Assembly: GCA_934561055.1 (NCBI GenBank)
Contig: CAKTFN010000001.1
Coordinates: 186,001-250,000 of the forward strand
From: an uncultured Eubacteriales bacterium
GTDB taxonomy: Bacteria > Bacillota > Clostridia > Oscillospirales > Acutalibacteraceae
DNA length: 64,000 nt
Direction of reading: 5' to 3'
The translations under genes were made by a program, and so were the position numbers. How positions within the stretch are numbered: the stretch's first letter is position 1; the number at the start of each line of letters is the position of its first letter. The notes under the pieces are model-generated. The model was given only the letters and a program-made list of their open reading frames with translations. It was not told the origin of the DNA and ran no database searches. Positions 52,876-61,847 of the stretch are shown in pieces.

Positions 52876-53559
52876 ATGAAAATTCTTGAAATCAAAAACC
52901 TTTCCAAAACTTACGGAAACGGTGACACAAGCGTTAAAGCACTTGACAGTGTTTCCTTTTCCGTTGAAAAGGGAGAATTTGTTGCAATCATCGGCCCGTC
53001 CGGTTCGGGAAAATCAACGCTTCTTCATATTCTCGGCGGAGTTGACACGCCAACGTCGGGAAACGTAATTATTGACGGAACCGATATTTCCAAGCTTGAC
53101 GAAACCGCACTTGCTATTTTCAGAAGAAGACAGATCGGCCTTATCTATCAGTTCTATAACCTTATCCCGATTTTGACCGTTGAAGAAAACATGACTCTTC
53201 CCCTTTTGCTCGACGGAAAGAAGCCGGACAAAAATATGATTGCCGAACTTTCTCAAACGCTCGGCCTTTCAAACCGAATGAGCTTTCTTCCGAACCAGCT
53301 TTCCGGCGGTCAGCAGCAGCGCGTTTCAATCGGACGTGCACTCATTAACAATCCGGCGCTTATGCTTGCCGACGAGCCGACAGGCAACCTTGACAGCAAA
53401 AACAGCCATGAAATCATTTCGCTCCTTCGCCGTTTCAATCGTGAACACGGTCAAACCGTTATAATTATCACCCACGATGAAAGCATTGCTCTTTCCGCCG
53501 ACAGAACAATTGCGATTGTTGACGGAAAAATCATCAGGGACGGGGTGAACAACAAATGA
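52876..53559 (+). CDS. ABC transporter ATP-binding protein (BceA/MacB-type)
   Basis: A 227-aa ATPase: Walker A GPSGSGKST, Q-loop YQFYNLIPILTVEEN, signature LSGGQQQR, Walker B LADEPTGNLD and switch THDE. This belongs to the lipoprotein-release/antimicrobial-peptide branch of ABC ATPases. AAAGGAG precedes the ATG. It overlaps the permease gene by 4 nt. Confidence 0.96.
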   Translation: MKILEIKNLSKTYGNGDTSVKALDSVSFSVEKGEFVAIIGPSGSGKSTLLHILGGVDTPTSGNVIIDGTDISKLDETALAIFRRRQIGLIYQFYNLIPILTVEENMTLPLLLDGKKPDKNMIAELSQTLGLSNRMSFLPNQLSGGQQQRVSIGRALINNPALMLADEPTGNLDSKNSHEIISLLRRFNREHGQTVIIITHDESIALSADRTIAIVDGKIIRDGVNNK

Positions 53560-56180
53560 ATATCGTAAACAAACTCACCCTTCGCCACTTAAAAGAAAAC
53601 AAAGGCAGAACCGTTGTTACAACGCTCGGAATCTGCGTTTCGGTCGCAATGATCACCGCCGTTTTTGTTGCGGCGTTTTCTCTCCTCAATCTGCTCGGAA
53701 ATCTTACGATTCTTCAATCCGGAAACTGGCACGGCGAAACCGATATCGCAACCGCAAAAACCGTTGAAGAACTTAGAAGCGACGAGCGAATCGAAAAGGT
53801 CGGCTGTATGCTGGCGGGGAAAAATTGCTATCTTTTTTCAAACGGAGAGGATACGCCGAACAAAACTTTCACCTCAATGAGAATGGACAAAACTCTTTTT
53901 GAAATGAAGCTTCAAACAAAGCTTGACGGTCGCTTTCCCGAAAGCGGAAACGAAATCATAATCAGCAAAAAGACTCTTGAAAAATACTTTCCGAACGAGC
54001 GTCTCGGAAGCACGATTAACGTAACATCCGCCGACGTAAAACTCAACGAAAAGACCGAAACGGAAAGTTATGAAAACCTTAAAAATACAAAACTGACCAT
54101 TGTAGGTGTTCTTGACGAAAATCTTCCGACCGATTACGCAAACTTCATTCAAATCGTTTCGGAATCGGACATTGCAAAAGAGCTTAAAACCAACGGCAAC
54201 ATCTCGGCATATTTTACCCTTAAAAAGCTTGATTACAAAAGCGGACAGGTTCTTGACGATATTGCAACGGAGTATAATCTCGGCAACGAAAAAGATCACA
54301 CTTTTACAAAAAACAACGATCTTCTTATATCACATTTTTCAATGGCAAAAAACAGCTTTCTTCTCACAACAATCATTCCGCTTTGCATCGTATGCCTCAT
54401 AATCATTATGATTGCGTCTGTTATGCTCATTTATAACGCATTCGGAATGTCGCTTTCGGAACGTATCAGATATCTCGGTATGCTTTCAAGTGTTGGCGCA
54501 ACGAAAAAACAAAAAAGAACGTCGGTATATTTTGAAGGCCTTATTCTCGGAGCAATCGGCATACCCGTCGGAACAATTGCCGGAATCATCGGCATTTCAA
54601 TAACGCTTTATTTTGTCGGAGACAAAATAATTTCATCCGGTATTCTTTCGGAAGCCGCAAAAAAAGCCGACCTCAAATTTACACCCGTCGTTCCTGCGCT
54701 CGCAATTATTCTTATTGTTTTTTTCAGTGCACTGACAATAATCATTTCGCTTTACATTCCCGCAAAAAAAGCCTCAAAAGTTTCACCGATTGACGCAATC
54801 AGGCAAAGAGACGAATTCAAGCTCAAAGCGAAGAAAATCCGCTCTTCAAAACTCATTCGGGCGATTTTCGGTTATGAGGGCGAAATTGCAAACAAGAGCC
54901 TCAAACGCAACCGCAGAAAGACACGGACAATCATCTCGTCAATCGCACTTTCGGTTGTACTCTTCCTTTGCGTAAACTATTTTTGCTCAATGCTTGTTCA
55001 ATCGAATAATCATATGTATACGATACCGTATCAGATAAGTGTCGGCGCTATAAGTTTTGATGATGTTCCGAAGTTTAAAGACACTCTTTCATCACTTGAC
55101 GGAATTGACAGATATTACAGTATTAATTCATTGTGCATTTCATATACAAAAGACAGTGATGCCGAATCACCGAACAATCCTTTTGTTGATTCCGCCTACT
55201 ATAAATCGGCTTATAAATCACTTGCTGATTATTCGATTAACGTATATTTCAATGCGGTTTCGGACGATGACTTTAACAGCCTTTGCAAAGAAAACGGAAT
55301 TGACCCGAATGAATACTACAGCCGGGAAAACATCAAATGCCTCCTCATGGACGACATTAAAAGAGCCTCAGGCTCCGGAGATATTTTTGATAAGTCAATT
55401 ATCGGCAGTGTTATTGACAATATTTATCAAGCCCACGACGATGACAAAAGCGAGTCAAAATCAAACAACAAAGAGTATCATCTTAAATTCTCCGTCGGAG
55501 ACCTTATAAAGTACGATTCAAAAAACTATGTCTGCGGTCTTAATCCGAAGGGAGCAATATCTCTCTTCGCTCCGGAAAGTGAATTTTTCAGGCACGAAAA
55601 GGAATTTGAAAAAAAATCAAACATTCTAATCGGATTTAGCGATTATAAAATCGGCATTGAAACAAAGAATCACAAAGAAATTTACGAACAACTTGACGCT
55701 TTAAACGGAATTGATTTAAACGCTTTTTACATCCATGACATCGCAGAAGAACACCAGATGCTCAACAGCCTTGTTTTTGCGCTTCAGGTTTTTGCATACG
55801 GATTCATCACGCTCATCACGATGATTGCGATTGCAAACATTATAAATACGGTTTCAACCGGAATTATGATGAGACGAAAAGAGTTTGCAATGCTTAAATC
55901 CGTCGGAACAACACCGAAGGGATTCAACAAAATGATTTGCCTTGAAAGCTTTTTCTACGGTGCAAAAGCCCTGCTCATTTCCATGCCGATAAGCGTTGCT
56001 GTCAGCTATGTCATGAACCGAATCGTCGGTCAGAACTCAATGCCGTTTACGCTCAACGTTCATATGTATCTCATTGCGGCGGCAGCGGTTTTTGTAATCG
56101 TCGGAATTTCGATGTTTTACTCCGTCAGAAAGCTCAAGAATGATTCCATCGTTGAAACGCTGAAAACGGAAATCAACTGA
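53556..56180 (+). CDS. FtsX-like ABC transporter permease with two extracytoplasmic domains
   Basis: An 874-aa permease built as a tandem duplication: TM1 (about 19-47), external domain (about 48-268), TM2-4 (about 270-294, 327-353, 380-402), then TM5 (about 459-481), external domain (about 482-735) and TM6-8 (about 738-766, 800-822, 837-856). The two halves share FtsX-type cytoplasmic motifs (ERIRYLGMLSSVGATKKQ and RKEFAMLKSVGTTPKGF). This differs from the 10-helix, single-domain BceB type. With the adjacent kinase it probably senses or removes a membrane- or wall-active compound (inference). Confidence 0.93.
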   Translation: MNIVNKLTLRHLKENKGRTVVTTLGICVSVAMITAVFVAAFSLLNLLGNLTILQSGNWHGETDIATAKTVEELRSDERIEKVGCMLAGKNCYLFSNGEDTPNKTFTSMRMDKTLFEMKLQTKLDGRFPESGNEIIISKKTLEKYFPNERLGSTINVTSADVKLNEKTETESYENLKNTKLTIVGVLDENLPTDYANFIQIVSESDIAKELKTNGNISAYFTLKKLDYKSGQVLDDIATEYNLGNEKDHTFTKNNDLLISHFSMAKNSFLLTTIIPLCIVCLIIIMIASVMLIYNAFGMSLSERIRYLGMLSSVGATKKQKRTSVYFEGLILGAIGIPVGTIAGIIGISITLYFVGDKIISSGILSEAAKKADLKFTPVVPALAIILIVFFSALTIIISLYIPAKKASKVSPIDAIRQRDEFKLKAKKIRSSKLIRAIFGYEGEIANKSLKRNRRKTRTIISSIALSVVLFLCVNYFCSMLVQSNNHMYTIPYQISVGAISFDDVPKFKDTLSSLDGIDRYYSINSLCISYTKDSDAESPNNPFVDSAYYKSAYKSLADYSINVYFNAVSDDDFNSLCKENGIDPNEYYSRENIKCLLMDDIKRASGSGDIFDKSIIGSVIDNIYQAHDDDKSESKSNNKEYHLKFSVGDLIKYDSKNYVCGLNPKGAISLFAPESEFFRHEKEFEKKSNILIGFSDYKIGIETKNHKEIYEQLDALNGIDLNAFYIHDIAEEHQMLNSLVFALQVFAYGFITLITMIAIANIINTVSTGIMMRRKEFAMLKSVGTTPKGFNKMICLESFFYGAKALLISMPISVAVSYVMNRIVGQNSMPFTLNVHMYLIAAAAVFVIVGISMFYSVRKLKNDSIVETLKTEIN

Positions 56181-56207
56181 TTTCTCCAAATTTTTATATA
56201 ACGCACA

Positions 56208-56244
56208 AACCGAGAGGACGGGCTTTTTGTCCGTCTTCTCGGTT
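56208..56244. terminator. Hairpin between convergent permease and queA genes
   Basis: AACCGAGAGGACGG and CCGTCTTCTCGGTT pair almost fully (56208-56221 with 56231-56244) with a short T-rich loop. Neither side has a strong U-tract, so it is probably a bidirectional but weak terminator. Confidence 0.6.
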
Positions 56245-56282
56245 AAAAAATATATTAATTAAATTTTTGTTCTTCAGAAAAG

Positions 56283-57308
56283 TCATGCAATGAAGCACGC
56301 ATCGCCGAAGGAAAAGAATCTGTACTTTTCACGAACGGCAACATTATAAAAATTCATAGTGTTCTCATATCCGCAAAAAGCACTGACGAGCATGATAAGA
56401 GTGCTTTCGGGAAGATGAAAGTTTGTAATCAAGCCGTCGATGCACTTAAATTCATAGCCCGGATAAATGAAAATATTCGTCCAGCCTTCGCTTTCTTCAA
56501 TCTTCCCTTTGAAAGTTGCGACCGACTCAAGCGTTCGACAACTTGTTGTTCCGACAGAAATTACCCTTCCGCCGTTTTTCTTTGTTTCATTGATAAGCTC
56601 GGCAGTCTCCTTCGGTAACCAATAATGCTCGCTGTGCATAGTATGCTCTGAGATGTCGGAAACTTTGACGGGTCTGAAAGTTCCGAGACCTACATGAAGC
56701 GTGACATAGCCGATTTTTACGCCTTTTTCCCCGATTTTTTCAAGAAGTTCTTCGGTGAAATGAAGTCCTGCCGTCGGCGCAGCGGCAGAGCCGAGCTTTT
56801 CGCCGTAAACCGTCTGATAACGTGAATTATCACTGAGCTTTTCGGTGATATACGGCGGAAGAGGCATTTGGCCGATTTCATCAAGAATATTATAAAAGTT
56901 TCCTTCATATGAAAATTTTGCGAGTCTGTTTCCGCCTTCAAGAACGTCAATAACCTCACATTTGAGAAGACCGTTTCCGAAAGTGAAGCATGAACCCGGC
57001 TTTGCTCTCTTTCCGGGTCCTGTGATAACCTCCCAAACATCATCGCCGCGGTTGACAAGAAGAAGGAATTCAACGTGTGCACCTGTTTCCTCTTTAACTC
57101 CGTAAAGTCTTGCCGGAAGAACCTTTGTGTTGTTAAGAATAAGGCAGTCTCCCGAACGAAGCTCATCGATAATATTGTAAAAATGCTCGTGGCGAATTTC
57201 TCCGCTTTTTCTTCCGATAACCATAAGACGGGAGCAGTCACGCTTTTCGGCGGGATGCTGCGCTATCAGTTCTTTCGGAAGATCATAGTAAAAATCAGAA
57301 GTTTTCAT
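56283..57308 (-). CDS. queA: S-adenosylmethionine:tRNA ribosyltransferase-isomerase QueA
   Basis: Builds epoxyqueuosine in tRNA from preQ1 and the ribosyl part of SAM; 341 aa. Motifs: FYYDLPKELIAQHPAEKRDCSRLMV at the start, LILNNTKVLPARLYG, GLHFTEELL and FHLPESTLIMLVSAF. The ATG is at 57306-57308. It stands alone here and diverges from asd; tgt is not beside it. Confidence 0.97.
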   Translation of the reverse strand: MKTSDFYYDLPKELIAQHPAEKRDCSRLMVIGRKSGEIRHEHFYNIIDELRSGDCLILNNTKVLPARLYGVKEETGAHVEFLLLVNRGDDVWEVITGPGKRAKPGSCFTFGNGLLKCEVIDVLEGGNRLAKFSYEGNFYNILDEIGQMPLPPYITEKLSDNSRYQTVYGEKLGSAAAPTAGLHFTEELLEKIGEKGVKIGYVTLHVGLGTFRPVKVSDISEHTMHSEHYWLPKETAELINETKKNGGRVISVGTTSCRTLESVATFKGKIEESEGWTNIFIYPGYEFKCIDGLITNFHLPESTLIMLVSAFCGYENTMNFYNVAVREKYRFFSFGDACFIA

Positions 57309-57347
57309 AAATGTACCTCAAAGTGTTATAAATCTTAAATTTAACGA

Positions 57348-57376
57348 TTGACGAATAACTGCATTCGTGATATCAT
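57348..57376 (+). promoter_or_regulatory. Promoter of asd-dapA
   Basis: TTGACG (57348-57353) and TATCAT (57371-57376) with 17-nt spacing. The 86-nt leader is too short for a lysine riboswitch. Confidence 0.75.
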
Positions 57377-57461
57377 ATAAAACAACTTGTATATTATAGT
57401 GCAATCTGACGGATTTGGCAACCGTTTACGTCAAAATACTTAAATAATTGAGGTGCTTTTT

Positions 57462-58550
57462 ATGAAAAAATACAACGTCGGCATTATCGGTGCTACGGGT
57501 ATGGTCGGTCAACGTTTTGTTCTTCTCCTTGCGAATCACCCGTGGTTCAACGTAAAGGTCGTTGCCGCAAGCCCGCGCTCCGCCGGAAAGGTGTACAAAG
57601 ACGCAGTCGGAGAAAAATGGGCTTTTGACTGCGAAATCCCCGAAAATATTGCTGCGCTTACCGTTAAAAACGCAACGGCGGACATTGAAGAAATTGCCAA
57701 CGAGGTTGACTTCGTTTTTTGTGCGGTCGATATGAAAAAAGATGAAATCCGTGCTCTTGAAGAAGCATATGCAAAAGCCGAATGTCCCGTTATTTCCAAC
57801 AACAGCGCACACAGAACAACCCCGGACGTTCCGATGGTTATTCCGGAAATCAACGCCGACCACATCAAAGTTATTGAAGCTCAAAAGAAACGCCTTGGAA
57901 CAAAACGCGGATTCATCGCCGTAAAATCAAACTGCTCACTTCAAAGTTATGTTCCGGCAATATATCCGCTTGACAAAGAGTTCGGCGTCAGCGAGGTTCT
58001 CGTTTGCACATATCAGGCAATTTCCGGAGCCGGAAAAACCTTCAAAACGTGGCCGGATATGCTCGACAATGTCATTCCGTTCATCGGCGGCGAGGAAGAA
58101 AAAAGCGAAACGGAACCGCTTAAAATCTGGGGCAAGGTTGAAGACGGAAAAATCGTCAACGCTTCTTCGCCCTCCTTCACGGCTCAGTGCATCCGTGTTC
58201 CCGTTTCGGACGGACACATGGGCGCCGTTTTCATGAGATTCAAGGACGGTAAAAAACCAACAAAAGAAGAAATTCTCAATTGCTGGAAGAACTATGCCGG
58301 AAGAGCTCAGGAGCTTTCTATTCCGAGTGCACCGAAGCAGTTCCTTCATTATTTCACCGAAGACAACCTTCCTCAAACAAAACTTCAGCGTAACCTTGAA
58401 AACGGCATGGCGATTTCAATCGGAAGACTCCGTGAGGACAGCCAGTACGATTATAAATTCGTCTGCCTTTCCCACAACACACTTCGAGGCGCAGCAGGCG
58501 GCGGTGTTTTGCTTGCCGAATTGCTTTGCGCCGAAGGCTACATCGACTGA
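57462..58550 (+). CDS. asd: Aspartate-semialdehyde dehydrogenase, archaeal/fungal-type
   Basis: Reduces aspartyl phosphate to the semialdehyde shared by lysine, threonine and methionine synthesis; 362 aa. NADP loop GATGMVGQRF at 10-19; ISNNSAHR; catalytic Cys158 in KSNCSLQSYVPAIYPL; GAGKTFKTWPDM. The SNCSLQ context and length mark the branch first known from archaea and fungi, as opposed to the GCTVS-type of enteric bacteria. AGGTG precedes the ATG at 57462. It lies 13 nt before dapA. Confidence 0.95.
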   Translation: MKKYNVGIIGATGMVGQRFVLLLANHPWFNVKVVAASPRSAGKVYKDAVGEKWAFDCEIPENIAALTVKNATADIEEIANEVDFVFCAVDMKKDEIRALEEAYAKAECPVISNNSAHRTTPDVPMVIPEINADHIKVIEAQKKRLGTKRGFIAVKSNCSLQSYVPAIYPLDKEFGVSEVLVCTYQAISGAGKTFKTWPDMLDNVIPFIGGEEEKSETEPLKIWGKVEDGKIVNASSPSFTAQCIRVPVSDGHMGAVFMRFKDGKKPTKEEILNCWKNYAGRAQELSIPSAPKQFLHYFTEDNLPQTKLQRNLENGMAISIGRLREDSQYDYKFVCLSHNTLRGAAGGGVLLAELLCAEGYID

Positions 58551-58563
58551 CAGGAGGTAAATT

Positions 58564-59472
58564 ATGACTCCCCTCTTTATCGGAAGCGGTGTTGCGCTGG
58601 TAACACCGTTTGATAAGGACGGAAAAATTAATTTCGGACTGTTTAAAAAGCTCATAGAAAATCAAATTGCAAACGAAACAGACGCTGTTGTTGTTTGCGG
58701 AACCACAGGAGAAGGCTCAACGCTCACCGTTGAGGAAAGACTCAAGTTGTTTTCCGTCGCAAGCGAAACAATTAAGAAGAGAGTTCCTTTGATCTGCGGA
58801 ACCGGCAGCAACAGCACTTCTTTTACCCTCGAAGTTGCAAAACGAGCCGAGGAATATGATATTGACGCTCATTTGATGGTCACGCCATATTACAACAAAA
58901 CTTCACAAAGCGGCTTGATTAAGCATTATTTCACATTAGCAGACAAACTTAAAAAGCCGATTATTGTTTACAACGTTCCGTCAAGAACCGGAATGAACAT
59001 CACTCCGGAAACATATAAAACGCTTTCAAAACACGAGAACATAATTGCAGTAAAGGAAGCCGACACAAACATTCCGAAACTGATTAAATCATTGGTTCTT
59101 TGCGAAGGAAACCTTGATTTTTACTGTGGAAACGATGACTTGATTTCGGTTTGCACGTCATTCGGATTCAAAGGCGTAATTTCGGTTCTTTCAAATATTT
59201 TGCCGAAATACACTCATGAGATGACTTTGAAAGGAGTAAACAAAGACTGCGCCGGCTGTGCGGAAATGCAAAAAGATGTTATGAATCTCATCGAAAGTCT
59301 TTTCATCGACGTCAACCCTGTTCCTATAAAAGCGGCAATGAATTACATCGGCTTAAACGTCGGAGAATGCCGTCTTCCACTCAGCTCTTTGCCGGAAAAC
59401 TGCCGTGAAATTCTTTATTCCTGTATGAAAGACCATATCGAAAAAATCAGAGAAGAAAACGGCTCACTGTAA
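58564..59472 (+). CDS. dapA: 4-hydroxy-tetrahydrodipicolinate synthase
   Basis: First enzyme of the lysine/diaminopimelate branch; 302 aa TIM barrel. Schiff-base Lys164 in AVKEAD, catalytic Tyr136 in YNVPSRTG, and GTTGEGSTL at 46-54. AGGAGG precedes the ATG. With asd it supplies diaminopimelate for peptidoglycan and dipicolinate for spores. Confidence 0.97.
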   Translation: MTPLFIGSGVALVTPFDKDGKINFGLFKKLIENQIANETDAVVVCGTTGEGSTLTVEERLKLFSVASETIKKRVPLICGTGSNSTSFTLEVAKRAEEYDIDAHLMVTPYYNKTSQSGLIKHYFTLADKLKKPIIVYNVPSRTGMNITPETYKTLSKHENIIAVKEADTNIPKLIKSLVLCEGNLDFYCGNDDLISVCTSFGFKGVISVLSNILPKYTHEMTLKGVNKDCAGCAEMQKDVMNLIESLFIDVNPVPIKAAMNYIGLNVGECRLPLSSLPENCREILYSCMKDHIEKIREENGSL

Positions 59473-59474
59473 AA

Positions 59475-59516
59475 CAAAAATGCGGCCTGTAATCAATACA
59501 AGTCGCATTTTTTTGT
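59475..59516. terminator. Terminator between dapA and the convergent membrane-protein gene
   Basis: AAAAATGCG and CGCATTTTTTT pair around a loop of about 17 nt, with A-run on one side and T-run on the other, giving a U-tract in both directions. Confidence 0.75.
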
Positions 59517-60019
59517 TAAAAGCCGAACAATCCAGGTATCGCATATGTAAGAAGAGACATAATTCCGCCGGCACAAAGGACGCCTGCGGCAATCGTCGGA
59601 AGAGAATGACTGACTCTTATGTCAAGCAAATCGGCAACGAGTGCTCCCGTCCATGCCCCGGTTCCGGGCAAAGGAATCGCAACAAAAATAAACAATCCGA
59701 AAAGTCGGTATTTCTTAACCTTTCCCGCCTTTCTTATTGAACGGGCCTCAAGCTTGTCAATAACCTTGTTGACTTTTTTAAATTTTTTCAGCCAATTGAA
59801 AATTCGTCTGATAAAGAAAAGAATGAACGGAATCGGAATGAGATTTCCGATGAAACAAATCACAAACGCCTTAGCAAATTGGATGTCCAAAAGTTTTGCG
59901 GCAATGAGTCCGCCGCGAAGTTCAAGAACCGGCATAAGAGAAATGATAAAGGCGATAAGCTCCGAAGAGACCTTTCCCCCAAGATTATCGATAAAGAAAT
60001 GCGCAATTGATTCAGCCAT
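59516..60019 (-). CDS. Small multidrug-export family (PF06695-type) membrane protein
   Basis: A 167-aa membrane protein. The signatures are LMPVLELRGGLIAA in the first half and AIPLPGTGAWTGAL in the second, both in re-entrant-loop positions, with about four helices. Despite the family name, transport activity is unproven. The ATG at 60019 has GGAGG 6 nt upstream; the TTG at 60025 is rejected. It follows the NUDIX gene directly. Confidence 0.9.
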   Translation of the reverse strand: MAESIAHFFIDNLGGKVSSELIAFIISLMPVLELRGGLIAAKLLDIQFAKAFVICFIGNLIPIPFILFFIRRIFNWLKKFKKVNKVIDKLEARSIRKAGKVKKYRLFGLFIFVAIPLPGTGAWTGALVADLLDIRVSHSLPTIAAGVLCAGGIMSLLTYAIPGLFGF

Positions 60020-60021
60020 AA

Positions 60022-60759
60022 TCAACCTCCGATTCGGTTTGAAAGAAGGAATTGTTGAGCCTGCTCAAGAATCCGCTTGTCATTGTCATAATTCAAAGTC
60101 TTAATTGCGTCATCATAAGTGAACCACCCGCACTCTTCAATTTCCTCAACCTGAAGAGTATATTCGGCATCATCGGTTTCGGCAAGAAAAATTACAACGG
60201 ATTTTTCAATCCGACCCTGAATGGTATATTCTGAGGATTTTTTAAAGCCGGGCAAAATTCTGATTTTAATTCCGGTTTCCTCAAGAACCTCTCGCATTGC
60301 GGTTTGTTCATTGTTTTCCCCGGGTTCGATATGACCTTTCGGGAAGCCCCAATGAGCACTTCTTTTGTTCCTGATGAGAAGAAATTTCTTTTCGTTGTTA
60401 TCGGTTCTGAAAACAACCGCACCGCAGGAACTTTCATAAAGGCATTCAAGACTGAATCCGTTCTTTCCTTCGGCAAAATCAATAGCCCGACGGATATCAT
60501 TAACAATAAAACGTGTGCTTTTAGGTGCAACAACAAGGACAACACCCTTTCCGCCGTTGCGGCGGACAATGGCAACAACTCGCCCGTCAAAATTTCTGAC
60601 CGGGTGATTAATGCCCATAATATAAGCGCTCATAACAGTATTTTTTTGGGTTTTTCCGCCCTCAACAATACCGTAATTCAGCTTATACTTAAAGCCGAAT
60701 CGCTTGTTATAAGAGTGCATCGGGGAAGTTACACGTACTCTGACGAATTTTCCTAACAT
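60022..60759 (-). CDS. NUDIX hydrolase with N-terminal degenerate pyrophosphatase-like domain
   Basis: A 245-aa two-domain protein. The C-terminal NUDIX domain (about 108-240) has a perfect Nudix box from Gly142 to Ile164 (GHIEPGE, REVLEETGI). The N-terminal part (about 1-95) resembles a small inorganic-pyrophosphatase-like domain (VRVTSP, YKLNYGIVEG, AYIMGINHPVRNFDGRVVAIVRR), but the expected acidic DGE...DAY residues are replaced around KTQKNTVMSAY, so it is probably a binding domain. The ATG at 60759 has AGGGGA 5 nt upstream; an earlier in-frame start lies inside a leader hairpin. Confidence 0.88.
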   Translation of the reverse strand: MLGKFVRVRVTSPMHSYNKRFGFKYKLNYGIVEGGKTQKNTVMSAYIMGINHPVRNFDGRVVAIVRRNGGKGVVLVVAPKSTRFIVNDIRRAIDFAEGKNGFSLECLYESSCGAVVFRTDNNEKKFLLIRNKRSAHWGFPKGHIEPGENNEQTAMREVLEETGIKIRILPGFKKSSEYTIQGRIEKSVVIFLAETDDAEYTLQVEEIEECGWFTYDDAIKTLNYDNDKRILEQAQQFLLSNRIGG

Positions 60760-60780
60760 AAGTGTCCCCTTTTTCAAAAT

Positions 60781-60817
60781 GCGGCCGAAAAACCAAACGC
60801 ATAAATACGTCGGCCGC
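60781..60817 (-). promoter_or_regulatory. Leader hairpin of the NUDIX gene
   Basis: GCGGCCGA/TCGGCCGC (60781-60788 with 60810-60817) forms a perfect 8-bp stem with a 21-nt loop that contains an imperfect ACGCAT/ATACGT repeat. It lies between the promoter and the ribosome site, ending about 15 nt before the latter. Confidence 0.5.
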
Positions 60818-60836
60818 ACAGGATAATATGCTATCT

Positions 60837-60864
60837 ATTATACTATGTTTTTCTGATATTTCAA
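60837..60864 (-). promoter_or_regulatory. Promoter of the NUDIX gene
   Basis: Minus-strand TTGAAA (60859-60864) and TATAAT (60837-60842) with 16-nt spacing, about 80 nt before the start codon. Confidence 0.75.
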
Positions 60865-60946
60865 TAGATTTTTTACATTTTATAGTTTATACATAGTTTT
60901 TTGCGACAAAGATATCAGATTTTATTTGAAAAAGATTTGTAGACAC

Positions 60947-60975
60947 TTGTCTTTATTAATCGGACATGCTATAAT
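60947..60975 (+). promoter_or_regulatory. Promoter of the HAD-HD-membrane-TetR operon
   Basis: TTGTCT (60947-60952) and TATAAT (60970-60975) with 17-nt spacing, 34 nt before the first ATG. A TTGTAGACACTTGTC stretch around the -35 could hold an operator, for example for the TetR protein at the end of the operon (inference). Confidence 0.8.
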
Positions 60976-61008
60976 GATAAGAGACAAAACTAAAAGGAAC
61001 GTCTTATA

Positions 61009-61845
61009 ATGAAAACTTTATATTTAACAGACCTTGACGGAACTTTTCTTAACGGCAACGCAAAGGTCACTGAAAAATCAGCCGAGATTATAAACCGTCT
61101 CACAAAAGACGGACTCCTCTTTTCAATTGCATCGGCACGAACTTACGCAACGGTTATTCCTCTTTTTAAAAAGGTTGACCTTAAAATTCCGCTTGTACTT
61201 ATGAACGGCGTTTGCATATATGATCCTGTTTTAAAGAAAACAATTTCCGTTCATCCGATTGAAAAATCTGCCGGAATCGAAATTGACAAAACATATCGGA
61301 AGTATAAAAAGAACCCTCTTTTTTATTTTGAAAACAATGACAGATTAACTGTGTGCTACAAGAAATTCGACAATCAATATATTGAGTCCTATGTCAACGC
61401 AAGAGAATCATTTTTCAACAAAAAATTCGTTCGGGTTCCGTCTTTTGATTTTGAAATCGGAAACTTTGTTTACATAGTTACGCTTGACCGAAAAGAGGAA
61501 CTTGAAAAAATATATTCCGAACTCAAAGAGCGCACCGATATTGACTGCAATTTCTATACCGACAACTATACAAACTGCTATTTTCTTGAGGCGATGTGTT
61601 CCGGAATTAACAAAGGTACCGGTGCGGCGGAACTGAAAAAACTTCTCGGTGTTGATAAAATCATCGCTTTCGGCGACAATATGAATGATGTTCCGATTTT
61701 CAAAGTTGCAGATGAATGCTATGCCGTTGAAAACGCCTGCGATGAGCTGAAAAAAATCGCAACAGGCGTAATCGGAAGCAATGATGACGATGCAGTTGCA
61801 AAATTTATTCAAAACAGATTTTATGAAGAAAGGCAGGTGCCTTAA
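61009..61845 (+). CDS. Cof-type HAD hydrolase
   Basis: A 278-aa HAD phosphatase of the Cof/C2B-cap class. Motif I is TDLDGTFL with Asp8 and Asp10, motif II is IASART, and motif IV is AFGDNMNDVPIF. These enzymes usually act on sugar phosphates or flavin phosphates; substrate unknown. First gene of a four-gene unit, two bases before the next ATG. Confidence 0.93.
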   Translation: MKTLYLTDLDGTFLNGNAKVTEKSAEIINRLTKDGLLFSIASARTYATVIPLFKKVDLKIPLVLMNGVCIYDPVLKKTISVHPIEKSAGIEIDKTYRKYKKNPLFYFENNDRLTVCYKKFDNQYIESYVNARESFFNKKFVRVPSFDFEIGNFVYIVTLDRKEELEKIYSELKERTDIDCNFYTDNYTNCYFLEAMCSGINKGTGAAELKKLLGVDKIIAFGDNMNDVPIFKVADECYAVENACDELKKIATGVIGSNDDDAVAKFIQNRFYEERQVP

Positions 61846-61847
61846 AA

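Noticed and set aside
57377..57461. Possible lysine riboswitch before asd
   Set aside because: The leader is about 86 nt, far below L-box size, and has no matching stems.
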